Source of the DNA: Hormoscilla sp. GUM202
GTDB taxonomy: Bacteria > Cyanobacteriota > Cyanobacteriia > Cyanobacteriales > Desertifilaceae
Length of the DNA stretch: 64,000 nt
Assembly (NCBI GenBank): GCA_005518205.2
Contig: RFFC02000001.1
Span: forward strand, 23,906 to 87,905
Direction of reading: 5' to 3'
The notes below the pieces were generated by a model. That model saw nothing but the letters and a program-made list of their open reading frames with translations, had not been told where the DNA came from and did not search any database. The translations under genes were made by a program, and so were the position numbers. This document shows, one piece after another, positions 27,114 through 37,363 of the stretch. The stretch's first letter is position 1, and each line of letters begins with the position of its first letter.

Positions 27114-27926
27114 ATGACTATGAACCAATCGCCAATCGCAAGTCAGCAGCCAGCAGCCAAGATCAACGGTCTTCTGGCCCGGGGAATCAAAAGCTATCGA
27201 TTGGGAAAATCTCTCCCGATCGCCATGTCAACGGGGGCATCGGGAGAATTATACATCGAAACTTCTCAGGAATTAATTCAGGAACGATTGTCCCCAGCAG
27301 AACATCAGGTTTACGTTACGGTGCGCGATTTGAGCCGCACGGCCACGCGGCTTGCCGGACAATCCCTGCTAGCAGAATCGAGAAAGCATTTCCAACAGGC
27401 ATCGGAGTATCTAGAGAAACAAGCAACTTCTGAAGAATTAAGCTTGCTAGGGAAATCCCGCCTTGCCCAAGCACGAGCCTATTTGGAATCCCTGTTGAAA
27501 AATTGGCAGGAATCTCAAGCCTGCATTCACACAGCCCTAGAAAGCGATGAAATTCTGGAAAGGGAATACGGCTACGATCTGTTTCACATTCAGAGAATTC
27601 ACCTGCTGCATCTTCTGATGCGGGTTGAATTGGGTGCAGATCGGGTGGCAGCAGGGATTAGCCTGGCAGATAACATGATTCGGTATCTGCTAGGCGATCG
27701 AGCAAGTCTTCCGGTTGGCAAAGGCTGGAGTCCGGAACGACTGGAAAAAACTCCCCTCCAGTTCCGCAACGGCATGCTAGGAAGAGTGGCGAGTGAAGTC
27801 GGGATCCTGCTGGCAAAAGCACCGGCAGCGGGAAAGCTTTGGCCCTCCTATTCGGCTTGGAAATTGCTTGCCGATCGCCCCGATCTGAGAGAAATCTATG
27901 AATGGGGAGATCGCGTGAGCCCTTGA
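27114..27926 (+). CDS. unknown all-helical protein of the halogenase operon, 3' end replaced by IS4
   Basis: 270 aa; starts four bases after the oxidase stop. Helix-rich with repeat-like helices (SLLAESRKHFQQASEYLEKQ, SRLAQARAYLESLLKNWQES, LEREYGYDLFHIQRIHLLHL), suggestive of a TPR-like scaffold. The final residues RVSP and the stop at 27924-27926 are encoded by the antisense of the IS4 transposase (the LKGSR segment), so the natural C-terminus is lost and downstream operon genes may be missing. I do not recognise the family. Confidence 0.65.
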   Translation: MTMNQSPIASQQPAAKINGLLARGIKSYRLGKSLPIAMSTGASGELYIETSQELIQERLSPAEHQVYVTVRDLSRTATRLAGQSLLAESRKHFQQASEYLEKQATSEELSLLGKSRLAQARAYLESLLKNWQESQACIHTALESDEILEREYGYDLFHIQRIHLLHLLMRVELGADRVAAGISLADNMIRYLLGDRASLPVGKGWSPERLEKTPLQFRNGMLGRVASEVGILLAKAPAAGKLWPSYSAWKLLADRPDLREIYEWGDRVSP

Positions 27927-29308
27927 GAGCTGGGAAAACTTGAGGTCGCCTCCTTACTTTCCGAGGTTCATGTTTCACTTTATTTTGCTGGTGAGATAAT
28001 CGGCATTTCGCTAATCTCGTCATCAGCCAATCTTCTAATTTATTTTCTGTTATCACCCATTGGGGAACACCCTGGAGCCAAATGTCTCGCACCCGTCTCC
28101 AACAGCAACTAAAACTTAACTTATTAGGTTTGATACCTGCTTTGATTGCCGCCTTTGTCATTAAAGCACAAATCCAATTATAAGTTAATAAACCTGCTGC
28201 TAGTTCTTTGCGAAACATTTCTGCTGTTTTAACATCAAATTCTTCCATCTTTAAGGTAGTTTTTATATAGCGGTAATCTACTTCTACTTGCCACCTCTCT
28301 CCAGAGAGTTCTACTAATTCATTAATTGAGTATACTTCCGGAGCCATCAAATTTGTAAATAAATATAAATCGATCGGCCTAAATCCCTTCTTACGTAACT
28401 GCACGTAAATTATTCGCCCATTTAGAGGATATTTGGGTTGTCCTGGTTCAACTTTTGTTGTTGGTTCTGCTTTCCATATTACCTGAGACTTTTGACCACT
28501 ATATAAGGAACCTTTCTGTGATGATTTTAGTAGTTTACGAGCTGTTCGTTGTTCCAATCGTACCAATACTTTCTTGCCATAAAATTTAGCTACTTGAACA
28601 ACTCTGTAGACCCCGAATGCTCTATCTCCAATATAGATGCTGTCAGTTTCTGGGTCTTGTTCCATAATCTTACCAACCATTGCTGGTTCACTAATTCCCC
28701 CTTCTACAAAAGCAATTACGGTTTGACTAAATAGACAGCAGGCTATCAAAGACTTAACAACCACCCAATGACTCATTCCTTTTCCATTACTTGCTCGGCC
28801 ATAGGTTGACAGTAAATCCGGAGTGGGTTGAAGTCTAAAAGTTGTTCCATCAAGTAATCTAACTGCATGACCTTTCCATGTATAAGCTTCTTCTTGATCG
28901 GCAGCTCTTATCCAGTTTAATATAGTCTCTCTTACCTGATTTAACGCATTCATTATTACCAATAGTGGAATTCGTAATCTTCCCTGTACATAACCTTCTG
29001 TACTTTCTGATTTTCATCGACGCGAAACAGGAAATCGGTTAGCATCTTCTTTGTCTAAACCATCAACTGCGCCCGTGTAAAAATGACTAATAACCGCATC
29101 ACAAGTGTGCTCACTGTTTAAACGTTGATATATTAATCCCCATAAAATTATTAATGGAGTTAGCACTCGCCAGTCTAGCCTTACTTTTGATTTTTTTACC
29201 CATTGTGCGTGAGAATATTTCTCCAAAAATGGCTAATAATTCTTCAATCGATGCTTTGACAGTTGTAGTTGGTCGTTGTACCCAAGCGGGGGAGCGATCG
29301 CATGTCAT
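27911..29308 (-). pseudogene. IS4-family transposase, stop-interrupted and 3' truncated
   Basis: The main part (from 28962) has RLLDGTTFRLQPTPDLL, IYIGDRAFGVYRVVQV and LAAGLLTYNWICALM, ending RKVRRRPQVFPALKGSR, where the sequence passes into the unknown gene. Upstream, the frame HAQWVKKSKVRLDWRVLTPL to RFPVSRR ends at a TGA (near 29014), and the same frame continues KSESTEGYVQGRLRIP. A further frame change occurs near 29220. The terminal repeat on the left is missing. Confidence 0.75.
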
Positions 29309-29309
29309 A

Positions 29310-29803
29310 ATGATTGCTCAATAATGTTCTTTTACCTCTACTAGATCATCTGTCGCCTACCAATGTCAAGTGTTCTGGCTGAAATCATTTACTGGCATAG
29401 GTTCGAGAGTTTTTTAGGTAATAATGCTCATGGCCATACCAGAATTTGCTTCTTATTGCCATAAAAATTGATTTCTTAGTAGCATTGAGTTTAAGCCCCC
29501 TCGCAATGACAAGTTATTAACCGAGAAGGTAGTGGCCTTTGGTGGAACGGCAGTTACAGGTTGAGTAGTGGTCGATAGATTTATCGTACCCTTTAGGCCC
29601 GGAAACTGTCAAGTCTTGCGGGCAATTTTTTCTAGCGCTACAGTTTTTATTGCTCTTTTGGCACATTGTCAGTTTCTGTATCGGACCTACAAAATTCCCA
29701 AGGCGAGGCTGTTAACGGGCTTGTGGGGGGCAGAGACTTGAATCTTGGGGGTGTTTCTGACGTAAAAGACCGGTGCGATCGCGATCGACTGGTGCAAGAC
29801 CAC
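29310..29803. other. no gene seen
   Basis: AT-rich and short-repeat sequence between the IS4 remnant and the 358-aa gene; no coding or RNA feature could be supported. Confidence 0.4.
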
Positions 29804-30880
29804 TTAGGATCCTGTTGGCATCCAAGAATGGTTAATATAGATGTAACCTTTTGCTTGCAGGATCCGATCGCCCTCCCAAACCATCTTAATATGGTGTAAA
29901 CCCATAACAAAATCACTCCATTTCCTCGGTCCCAGCCTGTCCGAGCAAACGCCAATATAGCGGGGACAACCCATCAAGGCATCTCGTTTATCTGGCAAGC
30001 ACAAACCCACCTCTACCAGATAAGACAAAAATGCAGCCCATTTCGGTTCGCTACGAGGTTGCCCTTCAATATAGCATTCTAAACCTATTTTAGGCAACAC
30101 CCCATTACCCACATCTAAATCTAGGTGAATGCAGTCTGTAAAGCTAGCAAGTTCCGATACCGTTGCTTGCAGAAAGTCAATTGCACCCGTCCAGCCGATT
30201 TTCTCCAGATAGACGATAATATCTTTACCGGAAATATTGCGGATACAGAGTCTAATTGTCTCGGCTTTTCTGGCAAGCATGAGCCCAATTTGAAAAACAT
30301 ATGCCTCTGGGGGTAACGCCCCCAAGCATTGCCGTAAATTTTGTGCTATCTCCCCAGACAAACTATCCCCCAGGAGGATTTTTAATGCCGTTTCCGTTAC
30401 CCATTCATGGGACTCCGGTTCGGCTTTGGCCAAGGTGATGCCTGTATTTTCCACTTGGGTGGGACTGCAACCAAAGAACAAGCTAGGGATGGGAATAGCA
30501 GGAGGTTCCCCATCCACATCGAACTCCAACCACATATTATCTACTTTCTCATAAATCGGAGAGGTTGGATCTACCCAATGCCGGCCAAAGTTACCCGCTA
30601 GGTTCCACACGGAATGCGATCGCAGAGACTCCGATAATTCTATACTATCGTGAGTTCCGGCAACGAGCGCCCGACCTTCTTCTTCCGCCTTAAGACATAT
30701 GAGAAAATCCCCTTGGGGCGCTGACTCTCCCAGACGGCATTCAAATCCCCAAAAACTGGCGATCGCCCCCGGCAGGTGAGAGGCGATCTCCCTAATGTGC
30801 CGCAAGTTTTTCCCGGAAATCAGTTTAGCAGGGATGTAAGGACTGACGGCGAAAACCGTCTCTGCCAAGGTAAGAATCAT
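29804..30880 (-). CDS. unknown 358-aa protein with an IS630 inserted at its start
   Basis: Intact 358-aa frame from ATG 30880; no family recognised. Visible segments are IREIASHLPGAIASFWGFEC, GDSLSGEIAQNLRQCLGA, and the conserved-looking C-terminus KWSDFVMGLHHIKMVWEGD, LQAKGYIYINHSWM. No signal peptide or membrane helix. The IS630 copy 2 ends 17 bases before the start codon, so the native promoter has been displaced. It lies next to the decayed NHLM-type exporter in the same orientation and might belong to that peptide locus, but this is inference. Confidence 0.6.
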   Translation of the reverse strand: MILTLAETVFAVSPYIPAKLISGKNLRHIREIASHLPGAIASFWGFECRLGESAPQGDFLICLKAEEEGRALVAGTHDSIELSESLRSHSVWNLAGNFGRHWVDPTSPIYEKVDNMWLEFDVDGEPPAIPIPSLFFGCSPTQVENTGITLAKAEPESHEWVTETALKILLGDSLSGEIAQNLRQCLGALPPEAYVFQIGLMLARKAETIRLCIRNISGKDIIVYLEKIGWTGAIDFLQATVSELASFTDCIHLDLDVGNGVLPKIGLECYIEGQPRSEPKWAAFLSYLVEVGLCLPDKRDALMGCPRYIGVCSDRLGPRKWSDFVMGLHHIKMVWEGDRILQAKGYIYINHSWMPTGS

Positions 30881-30897
30881 TGTCTTAAGTAGTTAGG

Positions 30898-31935
30898 CAA
30901 AATTAATTTTATATTTTTACCGAACATCTCGAAGCACATCTTCCACAGCAAAAACTAAACTTTTCCAACTCTCATAGGCATCAGTATTTAGCCATGAGTA
31001 TTTAATAAATCGCCACCAAATTTCAATAATATTTAACTGGGGAGAATAGGTAGGCAAATAAAAAATTGTTAACCCTTTTTTTTCCCATTCTTCTTGTTTA
31101 TTTTTCACTGCATTACTCGTATGAGTGGAAGCATTATCCATCACCAACACGGTTTTTTTCTTTAGTGTTGAACAAAAATGATCTATACATGATATAACTA
31201 CCTCACTATTAATCTGACACTCAAATAAGTAAGGAACTAGTTCATTCTTGCGGTTCAAAAATCCCAAGACATTTAATCTTCTACTTTTTTTACTTTTTAC
31301 CTCGCACAGTTCTCCATGTTCTTGCCATGCATAAGGGACATATGCATTTAAACAAAAACCAGTCAAAAAATATTAAATCAATTTCGCCTCTATCGTTCTT
31401 TTAATTTTTTTAATTCTTTCTTTTTTTCTTGATCTTCCGTGGGTTCTGGCTCCCCTCTCGTGTCCAGAGACGCCCACCCCTGGGCGCTCTCGGACACGAC
31501 CTACCCGTTTTCGGATTCGTCGCCACGACATATTTTCATTTTTTAATATCCTTTTAATAGTGTCTTTACTCACTGACACATTCCAATTTTCTTTGGCTTT
31601 TTCTTTCACCAAGGAGATTTTTTTTGGATATTCTTTAATCCCGGCCACGCTCTTTTTGTTCCGAATTAAATTTCGGTTTCCTTCCACGTCCTTTTCTATC
31701 ATATAACCCGACTAAATTCAGCTCTTCCCAAGCATTAAACCAATTATATATTGTCACAATAGACACGTCAAATATCTTGATAAATTCTTTGGTTTGATAA
31801 CCGCGAGAGGAGAATGCAATGTGCTCGTCTTCTAACGTGATAATATTTATTTTGTGCATAAATCCGTTTAAGTAGATTAATTGTTTCATGACTTAATCCC
31901 TTTATAAATCTCATGGCTAATTTTCACCTCACCTA
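30898..31935 (-). mobile_element. IS630-family element, copy 2, 5' truncated
   Basis: The left end AGTAGTTAGGCAAAATTA is preceded by TA (30896-30897). The transposase is in three frames: 31889-31635, 31702-31373 and 31366-30917, with helix-turn-helix VTIYNWFNAW, VMDNASTHTS and the LPTYSPQLNIIEIWW motif. Similarity to copy 1 stops around 31935, about 100 bp short of the expected right end. A palindromic element at 31458-31499 breaks the reading frame. Confidence 0.85.
31458..31499. repeat. 42-bp palindromic element inside the IS630 transposase
   Basis: TCGTGTCCAGAGACGCCCAC ... GTGTCCGAGAGCGCCCA in complement, the same stem as at 18334. It separates the RKRVG and EPEPTE parts of the transposase and shifts the frame to read GARTHGRS, so this insertion is disruptive. 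Confidence 0.8.
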
Positions 31936-32218
31936 ATGTCTGATCGCGCACTGCGTAGCGGAGGGGTCGTTAGGGAGCTGGCAGCCATATGAACTTTTCC
32001 TTAATTATAAGTTACTCGCTAGTCTCCCCCCACGCTGCGCGAAAAATCGCAATGACAAATAGGCGATACCACATTAATTTGAGAAACGCGAGAAACGCGA
32101 GAAACGCTATACCCTACTACCACTTTACCACTACTTGCAACTATCTCGGAGAGCATGTCTAGGGCATTAGTATTTTCGATGGAAGGCATATTACCTGTTA
32201 TAGAACCCACTAACCATA
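31936..32218. other. no gene seen
   Basis: Contains a three-fold 9-bp repeat (GAGAAACGC, about 32081-32107) and a minus-strand frame (MPSIENTNALDML) overlapping the exporter's 3' end; it has no leader-peptide features that I can recognise. Confidence 0.4.
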
Positions 32219-34863
32219 TTACATTATCTGCCGAGCCATCAGTTGAGCAAAAAGTCCTAGTTGAGAAGCCAGCTAGTCAAAAGTTCCTTGCTGTAGGACA
32301 ACACCATCCTGAATCACATAAATGCGATCGGCCTTAGCAATAGTACTCAGGCGGTGAGCAATAACGATGCGAGTTACCTGCAAGCGTTCTAAACTCTGAG
32401 TGACAATAGCTTGAGTGCGGTTGTCTAAGGAACTGGTAGCCTCGTCAAAAATGATAATTTTTGGCCTTAAAACCAAGGCCCGAGCAATTAACAAACGCTG
32501 TCGCTGTCCCCCAGACAGATTGGTGCCTCCTTCAGAGATAACGGTGTGCAGGCCCATAGGCATTTTTTCGATATCTTCAGCAAATCCCGCCAGACCTGCG
32601 GCTTCCCAAACCTCGTCCATGGTGACCAATGCATTACTGCCGATATTATCAAAAATTGAGCCGCTGTTAATGCGACCATTTTGTAAGACTACTCCCAATT
32701 GTCGTCGAACGGCGGAGATATCTAAACCGGTGATATCCTGACCTTCGTAGTAAACCGTTCCGTCTTCGGGAGTTTCAAAACCCAACAGCAAGCGGACAAT
32801 GGTAGATTTGCCGCTTCCTGAGGGACCGACGAGGGCGATAAATTCTCCAGCCTTGGCTTCGACGGTCACCTGATTGAGGGTAAGAGGACCATTTTCTCGG
32901 TAACGGAAGGTTAATCCCGCGAGCTTAACATTACCCCGAAGTCGTCCCGGATCTGCTTTAGTGAGATCTATTTCCGGTGTTGCTTCTAAAATCGGTTGAG
33001 CGCGTTCCCAGAGAATCGTCACCTCCAGAATTTCAATCATCGTATTGCTCAGGTTGGTTACACTGCTGAGAAAGGTTCCGAAGGCCGAGTTAAAGGCGAG
33101 GAATGTTCCGGTCGATAGCCAGGTTTCTACTTGAGTCTGGGCCTCGGCGATCGAGTTAACAGCTAAGATAAAGATGATAATGGAGCTAATTGTGGGCAAT
33201 ACAGTATTGAAGATATTGAGCGCATCTTCAATGATTTCGGTGCTTAAGATTAAGGAGAGTTGTTGGCTGTATTGTTTCGTCCAGTAGGCAAAGGCCCGTT
33301 TTTCCGCTCCAGTAATGCGCAGTTTAGAAATGCCGCCGAGCAACTGCACGGTCAAGCCAAAGATTTCCCCGGCGATTTTTTGCAGGGGTCGCGTTTTCTG
33401 GCGAGTGAGGATTCCCGAGATGGTAGTGAAGATAATATTGACAAGGGCGATGGCCATTGCCGCCAAGGATAACTTAATGCTGTAATAAAGCATCAAAACC
33501 AAATTCAGCAGGGAGAAAAAACTGCTGAACAGCGATCGCATGACGGTGCCGCCGAGGATTTGGCGAATCTGATTAACGGCGTCAACCCGGTTTTGCAAGT
33601 CACCAGTAGTATACTGGCGAAAGAAAGAAATGGGCAGTTTCAGCAGCTGGTCCCAGAGTGCTGCTTGGTTAGCGGAGTTGGAGATGGTTTGAACCCTCAA
33701 AATAGTAAATACCTGAGCTAACTCGAAGGTAGCTTTGCCGAAACTAGCTGCCAACAAGCCGAAACCGATTTGAAATAGCAACCCCCGATCGGCGATCGGG
33801 ATAACCTTGTCAATGATTATGCCAGTGGCTTGGGGAAAGATCATGCCCAGAAGAGTAGCAAGGATGCCCACGATCAAAATAATCATGACATCTAGCCCTA
33901 GACCTCGGAAGGAAAACTTTAAGAGTTCGAGGGCGTTGAGTTCTTTATCTGGAAAGGGTCAGTAGAATGTGTAGGCAACCGGATCCATCTGCCGTACTAT
34001 CTCCGGAGTAACTGGAAAACGCTTGTGTTGTAATAAGTCAAAGATTTCATACTTGCCCCGCCCAGCAAGCAGCAGAGCGACAGGACTATTGTCCGCTTCC
34101 CTGTAGGCTAAAATAGCGCCGCAGTCGTCAAAAGCACGCGGCAAGTACGAATGCGAGAGGCGCGAGCGATCGCATCCAAGGGTTTTTTCACCCGTTCCAT
34201 ATCTTCCGAGGGAGCGGGGGGACGAATTTCAATCCCCATTGCCCGTCCCACAGCCCCTGCGGCAACTAGCAAGGGCGTTCCTTCTGGGAGCAATTGACCC
34301 TGTTTGGGCTTGAGGATCGAAACTAGGTCGCCAATTGCACCTCTAATACTCCTTTGATTGAGCCGTTGGCGCTCTTGAAATTGGCTGAATTGAGTTTCAT
34401 TTTCCCGTTCTTCGAGTTTCCTTAAACTGGAGAGCAACTCTCTGTGGAGTGAGTTGAGACTAGCAGAGAGTTTCTTGGCATCTTCGCCGCTGTCAAATGC
34501 TGGTAATGTCAAAGATATATCTGTCTGGGCGAACAGGTTGGTGAGGCGATCGCGCCAATGAAGCGCCTGGGTTGATTGTCCTGCCTCGACTAAATCTGTT
34601 AAGCTCAGTTGGACGAGGGCAGTTTCTGCGACTGCAATGGCTAGGAATCGAGTATCCCCAAGGCCACCAATGCCAAACAGGACTTCATCAACCGTGAGGC
34701 TAAACAAATAGCGACGGGCTCCTTTGGGAACGCCATCAACGAGAGTAACGGCAAAAACTGCCATTGAACCAGACTGAATCAACCAGACAGTATCGGGGTC
34801 GTCTAAGGGGAGTGGATCGTTACCGCTGACCCTGAGAGGAGAAGTAGTTTGATAATCGTTCAT
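32219..34863 (-). pseudogene. NHLM-type peptide/bacteriocin ABC exporter, broken by two stops and a frameshift
   Basis: One long gene read from ATG 34863. An N-terminal regulatory region of about 250 residues (VWLIQSGSMAVFAVTLVDG, SGEDAKKLSASLNSL) is typical of NHLM bacteriocin exporters of the second type. After a small deletion and frameshift near 34125 come DCGAILAYREADNSPVALL and RFPVTPEIVRQMDP. A TGA (about 33959) precedes PFPDKELNALELL. Then come six membrane helices and an ATPase domain with Walker A GPSGSGKST, signature LSGGQRQRL, Walker B IIIFDEATSSLD and H-loop IVIAHRLS. A TAG after QQGTFD cuts off LASQLGLFAQLMARQIM, which ends at 32219. Inactive as it stands. Confidence 0.8.
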
Positions 34864-35279
34864 TACGTCATTTACGAGTATTTTACCAAAATTATTGGCT
34901 GAATCGAAAAATAGCGTAGCCTGTAGCCTGTAGCCTGTTGCCTATTATTAATATGTTACCAGCAACAGTATCTCCCACAGGCAACCACCGTGCCTAGGCA
35001 AAGCTTGACGGAAATTCAGGACTCGATGCGCGAGGAGTAGTACGAGTAGTGCGACCGTCCGACTTGTGCATCGAAGAGATATCCCGATCGCGAGGGGAAG
35101 AGCTGAGCCGTTAGATTGCTTCGTGCCTCGGGAACTAGGATGGGTATGCTTACTGAATCCCATTTTCTCAACCTTTAACTCCCAAGTACATCGTGTTACA
35201 AAAGATCGCCAACAAGTCCCACAGCCCCTTTTACAACTCGCGGCTGAGATAGAAGCATATTCCGCCTCCTGCTAGATCC
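34864..35279. other. intergenic with a duplicated leader fragment
   Basis: No gene supported. CCCATTTTCTCAACCTTTAA and adjacent bases at 35160-35190 repeat the leader and first codons of the gene at 23511-24122, and GACTTGTGCATCGA near 35062 also recurs near 24205, so this looks like a fragment duplicated from that region. Confidence 0.5.
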
Positions 35280-36553
35280 CTGGGGGGGCGACATGCAAGC
35301 TGAAAACCTTACAGGATAAGGTGTTGAGACGATGTTGACAAAAAAAGATGGACTTGCTAGACTAGAAAAGTAGATAAGGGTTAAAAATTATGAAAGTTCT
35401 CCCAGATTTTTACCAAGACCACATCGTCAAACATTTAACTAAACCTCAATATTATATGTCGATCATTTTGATTTCTTTAATCTCTGAGCATCGCTGGGTG
35501 CGATTAGAAGAACTTGCCAATTTATTTCCACAGCCAATTAAGTTTGAAAGTCGCCGAAAAAAACTTCAACGCTTTTTATCTTTGCCAGCATTAAATTTAG
35601 AAACGATCGGGTTTCCGATCTTAAGTCAATTATTGTTGATATTTTTCGATAATAAACAGGTCGTTGAAGTAATTATAGATAGGACAAAATGGGGTTGTAT
35701 AAATTTATTAATGGTGAGTTTTCATTATCAAAATCGAGCAATACCAATTTATTTTGAACTATTGAATAAAAAAGGAAGCAGTAATTTATCAGAGCAACAA
35801 CAAGTTCTCTATAAGGTATTGGATTTACTTAGCAATTATCAAGTCGTTGTTTTGGGCGATCGGGAATTCTGCAATGTAGATTTAGCTTCGTGGTTATCTA
35901 GCCTAAAAGTATACTTCTGTCTACGTTTGAGGAAAAATGAATATATTGAAATCTCCTCTGATGTTTGGAAAAAATTAAGAGATGTAGGATTATATCCGGG
36001 AATGTCGTTATATTTAAAGGGTGTAAAAATCACCAAAACCAAAGGCTTTCAAGGAGCTAACATTGCTTGTAAATGGAAACGAAAGTATAGAGGATGGCAG
36101 GCAGAAGAGGGATGGTTTATTATTACTAACTTTGTCACTTTAGAGTTGGCCTTAAAAGCTTATGAAAACCGTTTTGGAATTGAGGAAATGTTTAGAGACT
36201 TTAGGTGGATACAATATTGAAAGAACTGGATTAACTGGCGATCGCTTAGTAGTTTTAATCCTGTTAATTACAATTGCTTACACCAGCTCAATTGTAATGG
36301 GAGAAGAAATCAAACAAAAAGGTGTTACTTGTTATGTTGGTCGTGTAAAAGAAGCAGGACGCCGTGAAAGACGTCACAGCGCATTTTATATAGGTTCCAG
36401 AGGCAAAGATTGGCTTAAATCCGTAGATTTTTATGCTGATATTGTAGATGAATTAATGAAGTTAAGTCCAGAAAAGAAGATCTATTATGCACGAGGCAAG
36501 AAGGCTGTAACCCTTATCAGGTATACATCCTAGCCTTCATGTCGCCCCCCCAG
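35280..36553 (+). mobile_element. IS4-like element with perfect 9-bp target duplication
   Basis: 1274 bp. Inverted ends CTGGGGGGGCGACATG, flanked by GCTAGATCC at 35271-35279 and 36554-36562. It inserted at the 3' end of the VapC gene, and the duplication includes the vapC stop codon, so the toxin is unaffected. Confidence 0.9.
35390..36533 (+). pseudogene. IS4-like transposase, frameshifted
   Basis: DDE transposase: VEVIIDRTKWGCINLLMVSF, VVVLGDREFCNVDLASWL, GWFIITNF and NRFGIEEMFRDF, with the catalytic aspartates in VIIDRTKW and LGDREF. After RDF the frame is lost by a short deletion; the rest (GGYNIERTGLTGDRLVVLIL) follows in another frame to 36533. Ends and target duplication are perfect, so the insertion may be recent and the frameshift later. 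Confidence 0.8.
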
Positions 36554-36554
36554 G

Positions 36555-36941
36555 CTAGATCCACAACCTTTGAATTTGATATGTATCAAGATTTAGATCT
36601 CGACTAACTAATATCAGGGCATGATTTATCGCCTGAGCAACTATAATTCTATCAAACGGATCCCGGTGATGCAATGGCAGATGACGGACAAGCAAAGTAT
36701 CTGCAAAAGAAATTTGCAGAAGTGTCAGCCCTGCATTGTCAAGACCAGCTTCGATTGTTTCATAAGCGGATTGAAGTGCTATTTTTCCAATGCTTAACTT
36801 GATAGCTATTTCCCAAAGGCTTGCAATACTTACAAAAACTGTATCAGCGGATTCAATGTATTGCCTTGTAGCAACTGGTAGATGTGAATCATTCTCCAAA
36901 AACCAAATAAATGCATGAGTATCTAGAAGCAGCGAATTCAT
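36555..36941 (-). CDS. vapC: VapC-type PIN-domain toxin
   Basis: 128 aa PIN-domain ribonuclease. Acidic active-site residues: D7 in LLLDTHAFIW, the glutamate of SLWEIAIKLSIGK, and DPFDRIIVAQA with the second acidic pair. Cleaves RNA when its antitoxin is degraded. It overlaps the upstream antitoxin by one base (ATGA-type junction), so the two are co-translated. Its stop codon sits in the 9-bp duplication of the neighbouring IS. Confidence 0.9.
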   Translation of the reverse strand: MNSLLLDTHAFIWFLENDSHLPVATRQYIESADTVFVSIASLWEIAIKLSIGKIALQSAYETIEAGLDNAGLTLLQISFADTLLVRHLPLHHRDPFDRIIVAQAINHALILVSRDLNLDTYQIQRLWI

Positions 36942-37166
36942 TACATGTACTCCTTGAAATCCTCTAGCGGATGATCGAAATCATCCGGAAGCGGCAAAAC
37001 AAACGTACCTTTTAATGCGCCGGCTTTGCGTTTCGGTTTGATAGCATTTTCTTCCGTTATCTTTTGAGCGTATTTTTCTACTAAAAACTCTACATAATGC
37101 AGCACTTCTTCTTGTAGAGATTCTGGTAATTTGCTCAGGTTGTCAACAATTTTTGTTTGTAGCATG
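36941..37166 (-). CDS. VapB-type antitoxin (DUF2281-like)
   Basis: About 74 aa from ATG 37166: MLQTKIVDNLSKLPESLQ, EVLHYVEFLVEKYAQK, then a basic linker and an acidic tail LPLPDDFDHPLEDFKEYM. The N-terminal helix pair matches small cyanobacterial antitoxins paired with PIN toxins; the tail would wrap the VapC active site. An upstream ATG at 37192 is possible but less likely. Overlaps vapC. Confidence 0.85.
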
Positions 37167-37295
37167 TTCGGATTACAATTGTGACTCTTCAATTAATCAG
37201 GCAGTCTTGCGGTCATCAGTTAGCACCGTGATGTCTGCGATCGTTGCAGTCATCTGGTTCTCAGGGTTGACAAAAATCTAGGACAATCCCGAACT

Positions 37296-37361
37296 TGCTG
37301 CTAACCACGTCAACCTCTATATGATACTATATTATCTGTCAAGACTAACTGATTTGTAAAG
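37296..37361 (+). promoter_or_regulatory. shared upstream block before the fdhF-like gene
   Basis: CTAACCACGTCAACCTCTAT, ATACTATATTATCTGTCAAG and GATTTGTAAAG directly precede the start codon (37364). A close copy is in the leader of the halogenase operon (24273-24331). TATACT or ATACTA could serve as a -10 element. Confidence 0.5.
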
Positions 37362-37363
37362 AT

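Noticed and set aside
32019..32210. Small minus-strand ORF after the exporter as a peptide precursor
   Set aside because: It overlaps the 3' end of the exporter, has no double-glycine or NHLM leader pattern, and consists partly of a 9-bp repeat.
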